Shown here: piece after piece, positions 26,230 to 34,700 of the stretch
Position numbering within the stretch: position 1 is the first letter of the stretch
Layout: each line of letters opens with the position of its first letter
Assembly: GCF_001270745.1 (NCBI RefSeq)
Contig: NZ_KQ434751.1
Coordinates: 102,176-166,175, forward strand
DNA from: Jiangella muralis
GTDB taxonomy: Bacteria > Actinomycetota > Actinomycetes > Jiangellales > Jiangellaceae
Reading direction: 5' to 3'
Length of the DNA: 64,000 nt
The notes under the pieces: model-generated
The model's database searches: none
The model's input: the letters and a program-made list of their open reading frames with translations, nothing else
What the model was told of the DNA's origin: nothing
Position numbers and translations under genes: made by a program

Positions 26230-27705
26230 CTACGACTCGCGCGTCTGCTTGACGATGGAGTCGTCGTCGCGGGTGGTCGCGGCGACCGTCTCGTTCTGCT
26301 CCGACCACTGGTCGACGGTGATCTCGGCGCGCAGCAGCGCGGCCGTGTTCTGGTCGATGCCGGGGTTCTCCATCGTCGGGTACCAGCTCGGGTAGAACCA
26401 GTTGACGACGTTGTCGCCGGCGGCCTGCAGGGCCGCCTGCGCCGACGCCAGGCCCGGCGCGTCGATCTGCACGCCGTCCGAGGCGCCCGCCACCGACGTA
26501 AGGCTGGTGACGCGCTCGCTGAAGCCGCGGGCGCCGTCCATCGACAGCATGACCCGCATGTACTCCATCGCGGCCAGCGGGTTCTTCGCGTCGGCCGGGA
26601 TGACGTAGGGCTCGCCCGCGGTGGCCCGGACGGTCTCCAGCGGCATGACGGAGTCGGGCGAGAGCAGCGGGTCGGGCATCATCGCCAGCTCGAACGTCGG
26701 GTTCTCGGCGATCGCGTCGGCCTCCTCGTTCTCCAGCCAGGAGCCGGACGGGCAGAAGACCGCCTGGCCGCGCGCCCACAGGCCCTGCGCGTCGCGGAAC
26801 TCCATGCCCTCGACGCCGGGGAGGAAGTAGCTGTTCTCGGCCAGCTGGCGGATCGCGGCGGCCGACTCCTTCACCGCCTCGTGGCTCCAGGCGCCCTCTT
26901 CGAGGTTGTCGATCGCGATGAGGACCTCCGGGCCGGCCAGCTTGGCGGCCATCGACAGGATCGGCCAGTTCATGTACCGCGGCGCCGTGAGGCCCTGGTA
27001 CACCCACGGCGCGATGCCGGTGGCGGCGATGTCGGCGCAGACGTCCATCATCTCCTGCCACGTCGTCGGCACCGGCCAGCCGTTCTCGTCCATGAGCGTC
27101 TTGTTGTACCAAGTGCCGAACACCGTGAACGCGTAGTTGAACACGTACGGGGTGCCGTTGAACGTGCCGGACTCGATCGTGCCCGGGAGCAGGCTGTCGC
27201 GCACCGTCACGTCCGGGTCGTCCCAGCTCGGCGCGTCGAACAGCGGCGACAGGTCGTACAGCAGGCCGTCGGCCACGAGCGTCGCGGTGTCCATCTGGCC
27301 GTCGCCGGAGTTGTTGACGAAGTCCGGCGGGTCGCCGGCGACGAACCGCGGCTGCAGTTCGGCGCCGATGTCGACGGCGGCGCGGTGCTCGATCGTGATG
27401 TCGGGCCAGCGCTCGCTGAACATCGGTTCGTGCAGCTCGGTGGCGTACTCGTCGCCGAAGCCGCCGTCGAAGATGACGATCTCCAGCGGCTGGTCGGTGG
27501 GGATGCCGAGCGGGTTGTCGTCGGACACGTCGCCCGTCGGGGCCTGCGAGGCGTTGTCGTCACCGTCGTCGTCGCCGCCCGTCGCGCAGGAGGCGAGGAA
27601 GGCGACGCCGGGCCCGAGGGCCACGCCGGTGAGTGCGACGCGTTGCAGGAAGGTCCGGCGGTCGGTTCCGGCCGCCGCAGGGGTGCGTTCGATGCTGCTG
27701 GACAT
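26230..27705 (-). CDS. Sugar-binding lipoprotein, N-acetylglucosamine/chitobiose type (NgcE-like)
   Basis: 491 residues from the ATG at 27705 (AGGAGAGG 8 nt upstream). The export signal has a twin-arginine motif RRTFLQ and a lipobox ending LASC, so it is probably Tat-exported and lipid-anchored, followed by an acidic Gly/Asp linker. The solute-binding fold begins LEIVIFDGGFGDEYATELHE and includes TWYNKTLMDENGWPVPTTW and WPILSMAAKLAGPEVLIAI. I recognise the sequence style of Streptomyces NgcE. The SIS protein, RpiR regulator and kinase next door support an amino-sugar ligand. Confidence 0.75.
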   Translation of the reverse strand: MSSSIERTPAAAGTDRRTFLQRVALTGVALGPGVAFLASCATGGDDDGDDNASQAPTGDVSDDNPLGIPTDQPLEIVIFDGGFGDEYATELHEPMFSERWPDITIEHRAAVDIGAELQPRFVAGDPPDFVNNSGDGQMDTATLVADGLLYDLSPLFDAPSWDDPDVTVRDSLLPGTIESGTFNGTPYVFNYAFTVFGTWYNKTLMDENGWPVPTTWQEMMDVCADIAATGIAPWVYQGLTAPRYMNWPILSMAAKLAGPEVLIAIDNLEEGAWSHEAVKESAAAIRQLAENSYFLPGVEGMEFRDAQGLWARGQAVFCPSGSWLENEEADAIAENPTFELAMMPDPLLSPDSVMPLETVRATAGEPYVIPADAKNPLAAMEYMRVMLSMDGARGFSERVTSLTSVAGASDGVQIDAPGLASAQAALQAAGDNVVNWFYPSWYPTMENPGIDQNTAALLRAEITVDQWSEQNETVAATTRDDDSIVKQTRES

Positions 27706-27754
27706 CGTGAAACCTCTCCTGGGACTTGATGGTGTGTGGGTCCGGCGAAATCGC

Positions 27755-28510
27755 TCAGCCACCACGACGAATCCGGCCCGCATAGCGCTGCAGCAGGCCG
27801 TCGTTGTGGACGTCTCCCCCTGGGACGTTGGCCGAGAGATAGACGGGCGGGGTGTCGCCGGCCTCGAGCAGCCGGCGGACGACCTCCGCAGTGAGCAATT
27901 GCGCGAGCAGAGCCGCGGTGATGGACGAGACGGCGCAGACGGCGCCGCCTCCGGGAAGCGGCAGAACTGCGTCGCCGAACGGCCCGCCGTTGTCGAGGAC
28001 GACGTCGGCGAGGTCGGGGAGCTTCTGCCCCGATGGGTGCCGCGACTCCACGTGCGTGCCGTGTTCCAGGGATGCAATGGCGATGACGGGGTGCCCGTTT
28101 TCCCGGGCGACCTGCGCCATCCCGACGATGCTACCGTTGATGCCGGAGTTCGACGCAATGATGAAGACATCCTGCGCCTCGATCGGGGCGAGGTCGTAGA
28201 GCCGCTGGGCCAGCGACGGGTCGCGTTCGGTGCGCGGGTCGAGGATCTTCTCGGGTGCCTCGCCGCCGTACATGACCAGGTCGGACAGCGCGATCCGGTT
28301 GGTGGGGATGAGCCCGCCGGCGCGCCCGGCGATCTCCATCGCCGTCGCCTGCGAGTGCCCGGTGCCGAACGCCTGCACCACCCCGCCGGCGCGCACCGCC
28401 CCGGCGACGATGTCCGCCGCGCGGTGCACCCCGTCGAGCTGTGTCGTCGTGACGTTGTCGACGATCTCGTTGAGCCGGGCCAGGTAGGCGGGCGCGCTGA
28501 CGTCGTTCAC
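27755..28510 (-). CDS. SIS-domain sugar-phosphate protein
   Basis: 251 residues from a GTG overlapping the RpiR stop (GTGA). One SIS fold: VVQAFGTGHSQATAMEIAGRAGG, then FIIASNSGINGSIVGMAQVARENG (Ser-rich phosphosugar loop) and PVIAIASLEHG. It belongs to the UPF0309-type group of isomerase-like proteins found beside BadF-type kinases. The likely substrate is an N-acetylated hexosamine phosphate, inferred from the neighbours. Lies between the regulator and the importer in one operon. Confidence 0.8.
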   Translation of the reverse strand: MNDVSAPAYLARLNEIVDNVTTTQLDGVHRAADIVAGAVRAGGVVQAFGTGHSQATAMEIAGRAGGLIPTNRIALSDLVMYGGEAPEKILDPRTERDPSLAQRLYDLAPIEAQDVFIIASNSGINGSIVGMAQVARENGHPVIAIASLEHGTHVESRHPSGQKLPDLADVVLDNGGPFGDAVLPLPGGGAVCAVSSITAALLAQLLTAEVVRRLLEAGDTPPVYLSANVPGGDVHNDGLLQRYAGRIRRGG

Positions 28511-29460
28511 CGCTGCTCCTTCTTCAGTGCTCGGGCCGTCTCGGGGCTGACCGCGCGGTGCGCGCTGACCGCCTGTGCGGTCAGGTTCAACGCGACTCCG
28601 GTCGTCTCGTACCGCCGCTGCGCGACCGCCACGTAGATCAGGTCGAGCACGATCAGTTGCGGATGCCGGGCCGCCAGGGCGTCGGGCCGGAACGTCGTCT
28701 CGTGGATGGCCGTCGTCAGGACGATGTCGGCGACCTCGGCGAGCGCGGAGTTGCGGTAACTCGTCAGGGCGACGGTCGTGGCGCCACGGCTGCCCGCCGC
28801 CGACAGCATCTCGACCGTCTCGTAGGTGGCGCCCGAGTGCGACACCGCGATGGCGACGTCGCTCGGGCCCAGCAGTGCGGCACTGGTGAGGCCGCTGTGC
28901 ACGTCGCTCCACGACCAGGTCGGGATGCCGATGCGGTGCAGGCACAGCTGCATCTCGCCCGCGACCAGCGCGCTGCCGCCGATGCCGTACACCTCGACCC
29001 GGCCCGCGTGCGCGATGGCGTCGGCGGACTTCTCGACCTCGGTGAGGTCCAGCTGGGCGGCGGTCTCCTGGATCGCCCGCAGGTCGGCCGTCGTGATGAG
29101 ATCGAGCATCTCCTGCAGCGAGTCCGTCGGCAGGATCTCCCGCCCGATGTCGATCTCCCAGCCGGCGACCGCGGACGAGCGGCCGGTCTCCTCGGCCATC
29201 GCCAGCCGCAGGTCGGCGTAGCCGGGCAGGCCCAGCGCGCGGCAGAACCGCGTCACCGTCGCCGCCGACGTCCCGCTCCGCTCGGCCGTCTCCAGGATCG
29301 TCGCCCGTGCGACGACGGCCGGCGCGGACAGCACCTGCTCCCCCACCCGCTGCAACGCGGCGGGCAGGTCCGGCAGCGCGGCCCGGATCCGCATCAGCAC
29401 GGAATCGGCGGGCGACCCGGCCTCGGGCACTTCCGCGGTGGGTAGTGTCCCTTCCGCCAC
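28507..29460 (-). CDS. MurR/RpiR-family regulator
   Basis: 317 residues from a GTG at 29460 with GGGAGG close upstream. The N-terminal HTH is LETAERSGTSAATVTRFCRALGL. The C-terminal SIS sensor domain begins VEVYGIGGSALVAGEMQLCL and includes VAIAVSHSGATYETVEML. Such regulators sense phosphosugars. It heads the operon with the SIS protein and the importer, and is divergent from the sugar kinase, so it probably controls both. Confidence 0.9.
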   Translation of the reverse strand: MAEGTLPTAEVPEAGSPADSVLMRIRAALPDLPAALQRVGEQVLSAPAVVARATILETAERSGTSAATVTRFCRALGLPGYADLRLAMAEETGRSSAVAGWEIDIGREILPTDSLQEMLDLITTADLRAIQETAAQLDLTEVEKSADAIAHAGRVEVYGIGGSALVAGEMQLCLHRIGIPTWSWSDVHSGLTSAALLGPSDVAIAVSHSGATYETVEMLSAAGSRGATTVALTSYRNSALAEVADIVLTTAIHETTFRPDALAARHPQLIVLDLIYVAVAQRRYETTGVALNLTAQAVSAHRAVSPETARALKKEQR

Positions 29461-29516
29461 ACGACCTCCCGGCGTGGTAGTCAGTTTCGCCTGCGGCCCT
29501 CAGAGCCGTAGTGGTG

Positions 29517-29547
29517 AGAATTCTTTCTACCCATGGCCGGATGTCAA
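29517..29547 (-). promoter_or_regulatory. Promoter and candidate operator of the amino-sugar operon
   Basis: Minus strand: perfect TTGACA (29547-29542), 17 bp, AGAATT (29524-29519). The palindrome AGAATTCT (29517-29524) covers the -10, a repressor-type position; RpiR is the candidate binder. Confidence 0.5.
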
Positions 29548-29630
29548 GAGTTTGACGAGAGTTTTCGGAAGCGTGACCCAGCCGCAGCCTGGGCGAGACC
29601 GGCGGAAATGGCCAAGAATGGAGACGGGTC

Positions 29631-30740
29631 GTGGCGAAGACGGAGGGGTGGCCGGGCGGTCGCGTGGGGTCGGGCGGTCCGGCCGGGCCGGATGGTCCGG
29701 TCGCGTCGAGTGGTCGCGCGGCGTCGAGCGGTCCGGCCGCGTCGAGCGGCCGCGCCGGGTCGGCTGGTCCGGCCGGGGCGTCGCTGGCGCTCGGCCTGGA
29801 CATCGGCGGCACGTCGACCAGGGCGATCGTCATCGACGGGGCGGGGCGCCGGCTCGGGTCCGGCCGCGCCGACGGTGCCAACGTCACCTCCCACGCACTG
29901 GAGAAGGCCCTGGACGCGGTGTCGGCGGCGCTGACCGCGGCGTTGGCCTCCGTTGATCCGGCGCAGGTCGGTGCGGCCGTCATCGCCACCGCCGGCGACC
30001 ACAACCTCACCCGTCCCGAGGTCGCCGAACGGTTCGCCGCGCTGTGGACGTCGGCCGGGCTGAACTGCGGTTACCGGGTCGTCCCCGACGCGGTCGGGGC
30101 GTTCGTCGCGGGCACGGCGGCGCCGGACGGGACCCTCGTGCTGTCCGGGACCGGCGCGATCACCGTCCGGTTCGCCGACCGCGCCCCTGCCCAGCTCGTC
30201 GACGGGCACGGGTGGCTGCTGGGCGACCTCGGGTCCGGGTTCTGGCTCGGGCGCGAGGCCGTCCGCCGCACTATCGACACCATCGACCGGTGCGAACGTC
30301 CGGGTCCGCTCGGCCGCGCCGTCGTCCAGACGCTGACCGGCGCCACGGACTTCACCTTGTCGCGTGCCACGACGAACGAGGTCGTGCTGGCGGTGCATCG
30401 CCGGCCGCCGGTCGCGCTGTCGTCACTCGCGCCGCTGGTGACCGCCAACGCCGGGGTCGATCCCGAGGCCGACCGGATTCTCGCCGCCGCCGCGGATCAC
30501 CTGCTCACCGGTGCGGGTTCCGTCCGCTCCCCCGACGATGCGACGCCGATCGTGCTGGCCGGCTCGCTGCTGACCGGTGACACGCCGCTGGCGGCGCTGG
30601 TCCGCGGTGGGCTCACCGAACGCTGGCCGCACGCCGACGTCCGCGTGGCCCTCGACGGTGCCGCCGGCGCCGCCTGGCTGGCCGCGCGCTCGCTGGATCC
30701 CGACGGCGCCGACCGCTTGCACGCTGCCCTGTTCGGCTGA
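29631..30740 (+). CDS. BadF/BadG-type N-acetylglucosamine kinase
   Basis: 369 residues. The ATPase core starts LALGLDIGGTSTRAIVIDGA (phosphate-1 loop), with VLSGTGAITVRFADR (phosphate-2) and GWLLGDLGSGFWLGREAV, typical of GlcNAc kinases in this superfamily. The preceding ~50 residues are an unusual Gly/Ser/Pro/Ala-rich tail encoded by degenerate 9/18-bp tandem repeats, not part of the kinase fold. The GTG start at 29631 is the only clear one. Divergent from the RpiR operon; it would phosphorylate the imported amino sugar. Confidence 0.8.
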   Translation: MAKTEGWPGGRVGSGGPAGPDGPVASSGRAASSGPAASSGRAGSAGPAGASLALGLDIGGTSTRAIVIDGAGRRLGSGRADGANVTSHALEKALDAVSAALTAALASVDPAQVGAAVIATAGDHNLTRPEVAERFAALWTSAGLNCGYRVVPDAVGAFVAGTAAPDGTLVLSGTGAITVRFADRAPAQLVDGHGWLLGDLGSGFWLGREAVRRTIDTIDRCERPGPLGRAVVQTLTGATDFTLSRATTNEVVLAVHRRPPVALSSLAPLVTANAGVDPEADRILAAAADHLLTGAGSVRSPDDATPIVLAGSLLTGDTPLAALVRGGLTERWPHADVRVALDGAAGAAWLAARSLDPDGADRLHAALFG

Positions 30741-30760
30741 GCTCTGCTGCCGGCCGGTCC

Positions 30761-31066
30761 TCACGGGCCGACGATGGCGCGCAGGGCCGCCTGGTGCGCC
30801 CGAAAGGCCTCGCGTCCCTGCCGGGTCAGCGCCAGCCACACCCGCTGACGGGTGTCGCGGACCGCCTTGCGCTGCTCGACGTAGCCGGCCTCCATGAGCA
30901 CCGTGACGTGCTTGCTGAGCACCGACGCCGACACGCCCAACTGCTCCTGCACCACGCCGAACTCGGCCTCGCCGGCGGTGTCCAGCAGGGCGCAGATGCG
31001 CAGCCGGTTGGGCGCGTGGATGGTGGTGTCGAACCCGCTCATCGGGTCGGCGGCGTTCGTGCTCAC
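30761..31066 (-). CDS. Winged-helix regulator (HTH_34/MarR-like)
   Basis: 101 residues from a GTG overlapping the upstream gene's stop (GTGA). APNRLRICALLDTAGEAEFG, then EQLGVSASVLSKHVTVLMEAGYV (recognition helix) and the wing VRDTRQRVWLALTRQG. This is the small 'transcriptional regulator' class that pairs with a membrane protein. It probably binds the GGAAACTC repeats upstream of its operon. Confidence 0.85.
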   Translation of the reverse strand: MSTNAADPMSGFDTTIHAPNRLRICALLDTAGEAEFGVVQEQLGVSASVLSKHVTVLMEAGYVEQRKAVRDTRQRVWLALTRQGREAFRAHQAALRAIVGP

Positions 31067-31560
31067 GACGCCTTCCCGTGCAGCCGCACGAACCAGAGAT
31101 GGAAGCCGACGGACAGGGCGACCCCCACGGCGACGGCGCCGAACAACCAGAGTGGCTGCCTGGTGTCGCGGAATGCGTACGCGGCGCCGACGACGATCAG
31201 CGGCAGGACGACCGCCGCCGCGACGGTGGCCCACGTCGGCAGGACGTCCAGTCGCAGCGCCACCCCGGTCCTGGCACGCCAGTTCCTGGCCGCGACAGCG
31301 AAGAGCGCGAAGAACAGCACCTCGGTGGCGAGCATGGTGACCAGCCAGGCCCACCGCGGCATCAGCCAGTCGGGCTCGGCCAGCATGCCCCCGAGGGCGA
31401 TCGGCAGCACCACGAACATCGCCGTGATCGCCACGACGAACCACACCGGCCACGGCGTGGCGGACAAGGCGGCGACCGACGCCCTGACCTCGTCGGCATC
31501 GGCCAGAGCGGCGCGGGCCTGCTCCGGCGTCGGCTGGGACGCGGCTTCGTTGGTTTCCAT
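31063..31560 (-). CDS. Four-helix membrane protein of unknown function
   Basis: 165 residues: a ~35-residue cytoplasmic N-terminus, then four predicted membrane helices (about 37-60, 72-94, 108-128, 138-158). Charged loops contain RNWRARTG and RDTRQP. No recognised domain. Co-transcribed with the winged-helix regulator, whose gene it overlaps. Such regulator/membrane pairs often respond to envelope or drug stress, but the sequence gives no direct clue. Confidence 0.75.
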   Translation of the reverse strand: METNEAASQPTPEQARAALADADEVRASVAALSATPWPVWFVVAITAMFVVLPIALGGMLAEPDWLMPRWAWLVTMLATEVLFFALFAVAARNWRARTGVALRLDVLPTWATVAAAVVLPLIVVGAAYAFRDTRQPLWLFGAVAVGVALSVGFHLWFVRLHGKAS

Positions 31561-31563
31561 AGT

Positions 31564-31609
31564 GGAAACTCTAAGCCGTGAGTTTCCAGTTTGGCAACTG
31601 TAGAGTTTC
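31564..31609 (-). promoter_or_regulatory. Promoter with GGAAACTC operator repeats
   Basis: Minus strand TTGCCA (31597-31592), 18 bp, TAGAGT (31573-31568), 7 nt before the ATG (leaderless). The inverted repeat GGAAACTC (31564-31571) and GAGTTTCC (31580-31587) covers the -10, and a third GAGTTTC lies at 31603-31609. Likely bound by the operon's own winged-helix regulator. Confidence 0.6.
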
Positions 31610-31632
31610 TTGTCCGGAAAGAGTCGCGCCCA

Positions 31633-31690
31633 CCCATGATCGTCAACCTTCCGGGTCGTCGGAGCATCCCGGAAGGTTGACGATCATGGG
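31633..31690 (-). terminator. Long perfect hairpin terminator
   Basis: A 23-bp perfect stem with a 12-nt loop, 30 bp after the subtilase stop. The stem base CCCATGATCGTC nearly matches the base of the hairpin at 20687-20746, while the upper stem is unrelated. Confidence 0.75.
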
Positions 31691-31719
31691 CCGGGTCGGC
31701 GGGCCTGACGGCCCGGCCC

Positions 31720-34700
31720 CTACGACCCGCAGGTGAGGCCGACGTCGAGCACCGCCGGTCCCGAAGCGGGCGGCCGGACCCGGCGGGTATCGGTCTCGTA
31801 GCCGTCGGCCGACGTGGTGAGGGTGAGGGGCATCTCCGCGCGGTCGATCCAGCGCAGGAACCGGCCGTCGCGGTCGGTGCGGACCGTGACGTCGGCAGTG
31901 CGCCCGTCCACGAGCACGGCGGCTCCCGGCACCGGGACCGGATCCGGCGCCTGGTCCCCGTCCGCCGCCGCACCGTCGGCACAGGCAGGGGCGGTGACGG
32001 TGCCGACAACGGCTCCCCAGCGGCGGGGCACGTCGACCGTCAACGAGACGTCGACCGGGGCGACGGCGTACGGCGTGTCCTCACGGATCCAGACCCCGCC
32101 CGAGTACGTCCCCGGCTGCGCGACCTCGGCGGCGACGCGGAGCGTGACCTGCACCGACTCGCCTGGCGCCAGCGTCGCCGCGCCGCCGTCGACGGTCAGC
32201 CAGGGCACGTCGGCCGGACGGCAGTCGCCGTACGTGGGGAGCTGGTCGACCGTCGTGACCGGGAAGAAGCCGGTGCGGTCGCTGCCGCCGACCCGGTTGA
32301 GGCCACACGTGCTGCCACTGCGGTACAGCACGTGCGCCGGCGCGGGCAGGTCCAGCCAGGCGTCGGTCTCGGGGTCGTACGCCCAGCTCTCGTTCGTGAT
32401 GGCGCTGCCGTCGTAGCCGCCGGCGACGATCAGCTCGTCGGACGCGCCGGTGTAGGCCATCCCCCAGCGCGCCGCCGGCAGGTCGGCGACCCGGGTCCAG
32501 GTGTCGGTGGCGGGATCGTAGGCGTAGGTGTGGTCGCTGATGATCCGGTCGCGCTGGATGCCACCGGTGCAGTAGACCCGGCCGTCGATGCCGGCGCAGG
32601 CCTGCCGCGACGTCGTGATCGGGTACGGCGCCAGCGTCGCCCACGTGTTCGTCGACGGGTCGTAGCGGTAGACGGAGTCGCGGCCGCAGTTGTTGTCGCA
32701 GCCGCCGACGACGTACAGCTGGTCGTCGAGCACGGCCCGCCCGGCGCCGTAGACCGGGCTCGGCGCGCCGGCACGGGTGGTCCACTGGTCGGTGTGCGGG
32801 TCGTAGGCCCAGGTGTCGTTCTTGGGCCGCTGGTCGCTCCATCGTCCGCCGGTGACGTAGAACAGGTCGCCGATGACCGCGCCCATCGGCGCCTCGCGCG
32901 CCTGCGGCAGGTCGGCGATCGGTTCCCAGCGCAGCGCCACCGGGTTGTACGACCAGCCGGCGCTCACCCAGTCGAGGACGCCGCTGCCGCCGATGCCGCC
33001 GACCGAGAACAGCCGGCCGTTCAGCTCGCCGACCGCGTTGTCGAGGACGGGGATCGGGTACGCCGCGAGGTCGGTCCACGGCCCGTCGCCGGAGGTCGGG
33101 ACAGCAGCCGCCGAGCCGTCCGGCCGGCCGGCGGTGGCCGGGTCGTAGCCGAGCGGTGACGCGTCGCCTTCTACCCGCAGGATCGGCGCGCCCGGCGCGG
33201 CGGCGATCTCGGCCCGGCCGGTGGTGCTGCCATCGGGCCGCAGGACGGTGGTGTCGCCCTGCCGTTCGGTGAGCTGGACGGCGACCGGCGCGGTGCCGGT
33301 GTTGGTCAGCGTGACGGCGTGGTCGTCCGCCTCGCCCAGCTCGAGCGAGGTCTCGACCCCACCGGACACCTCCAGCCGGCCGGCCGCCAGCGCGATGTCG
33401 TGCCGGGTCACTCCCCCGGCGGTGAGGTCGACGACCGCCTCACCCCGGGCGTACCGGCCCAGACCGGCCGTGAGGCGTGGCGACGTGCCGGTGGCGAACA
33501 GCGCGTAGAAGCCGTCGGGCAGGGCTGGGTCGGCGGTGGTCGCGACCGACCGCACCGGGTCGAGCGGCGCTGCGGCGTCGGCGACCTGGGCTCCGGTCAG
33601 CGGTGCGCCGGTGTTGGCGTCGGTGACCGAGCCGACGACCAGGCCGCCGTCGACCGGCGCGCACTCGCGGCTGCCCACGTACACGTCGTCGAGCTGCCAG
33701 GAGTACGAGCTGTAGCGGGCGTTGTGGTAGCGGAACCGCACCTGGACGGCGGACTGCCCGGCGGCCTGTGGGACCGGGACGGTCTTCTCGGCGCCGTCGC
33801 GCTCGTCGACGTCGGTCTGCCGTAGCACCGTCTGCCAGGTGGCGCCGCCGTCGATGCTGACGTCGACGTCGGCGATATCGCTGAGCTGGATCAGCGCCTG
33901 CCGGAACCCGACGACCGGCGCTGGGTCGTCGCTGAGGTCGTACACCGGCGTGGTCAGCGTGGTGTCGATGTAGACGCCCAGGCCAGGGCTCTGCACGCTG
34001 GCCGACGCCTCACTGCCGCCGGTGAGGTTGCCCTTGTCGTAGGGGTCGTCGAAGGCCCACACCTCGCCGCTGCCGTTGCCGTCGGTGACGGTCCAGCCGT
34101 CGGGCAGGCCGTGGTCGAAGTCGGCGCCGCCGCCGGTGTGGGCGTACGCGTAGCCGGGGGTCGTGCACCGGTCGGCCACCCGGGGCAGGGCGACGTCGGC
34201 GGTGACGTCGTCGGCGGCGGTGACGGTGCTGGTGGCCGGCTGATAGCCGGAGTACTCGGACGCGACGGACAGCGTGTACGACGCGCCCACCGGGACCTCG
34301 ACGGCATACCGGCCGTCGTCGGGCGACGTGTAGACGGTGCCGCCGGGCATGCCGTCGACGGTGACCCGCGCGTACAGCGGCCAGCCCTGTCCGGAGCCGT
34401 CGGTGACACGGCCGCTGACGGTGACGGTGTCCTGCCGCTCCAGCGCGAGGTCGAGGGCGGTGGTCTCGTTCTCGGCGACCTGCACCGACGCCGTGCGGGG
34501 CACGTAGCCGAACGCCGTCGCCGTGACCTCGTAGTCGCCGACCCGCAGCGGGACCGTGTAGGTGCCGTCGTCGCCGGTGGTCCGTTCGCGCTCGACCGGC
34601 CCGGTGACGGTGATCAGCGCGCCCGGCAGGGCGTTGCCGGTGCCGGCGTCGGTGACCGTGGTGACCAGCGTTCCGGTCTCGCCGACGGGCGCGGAGTCGA

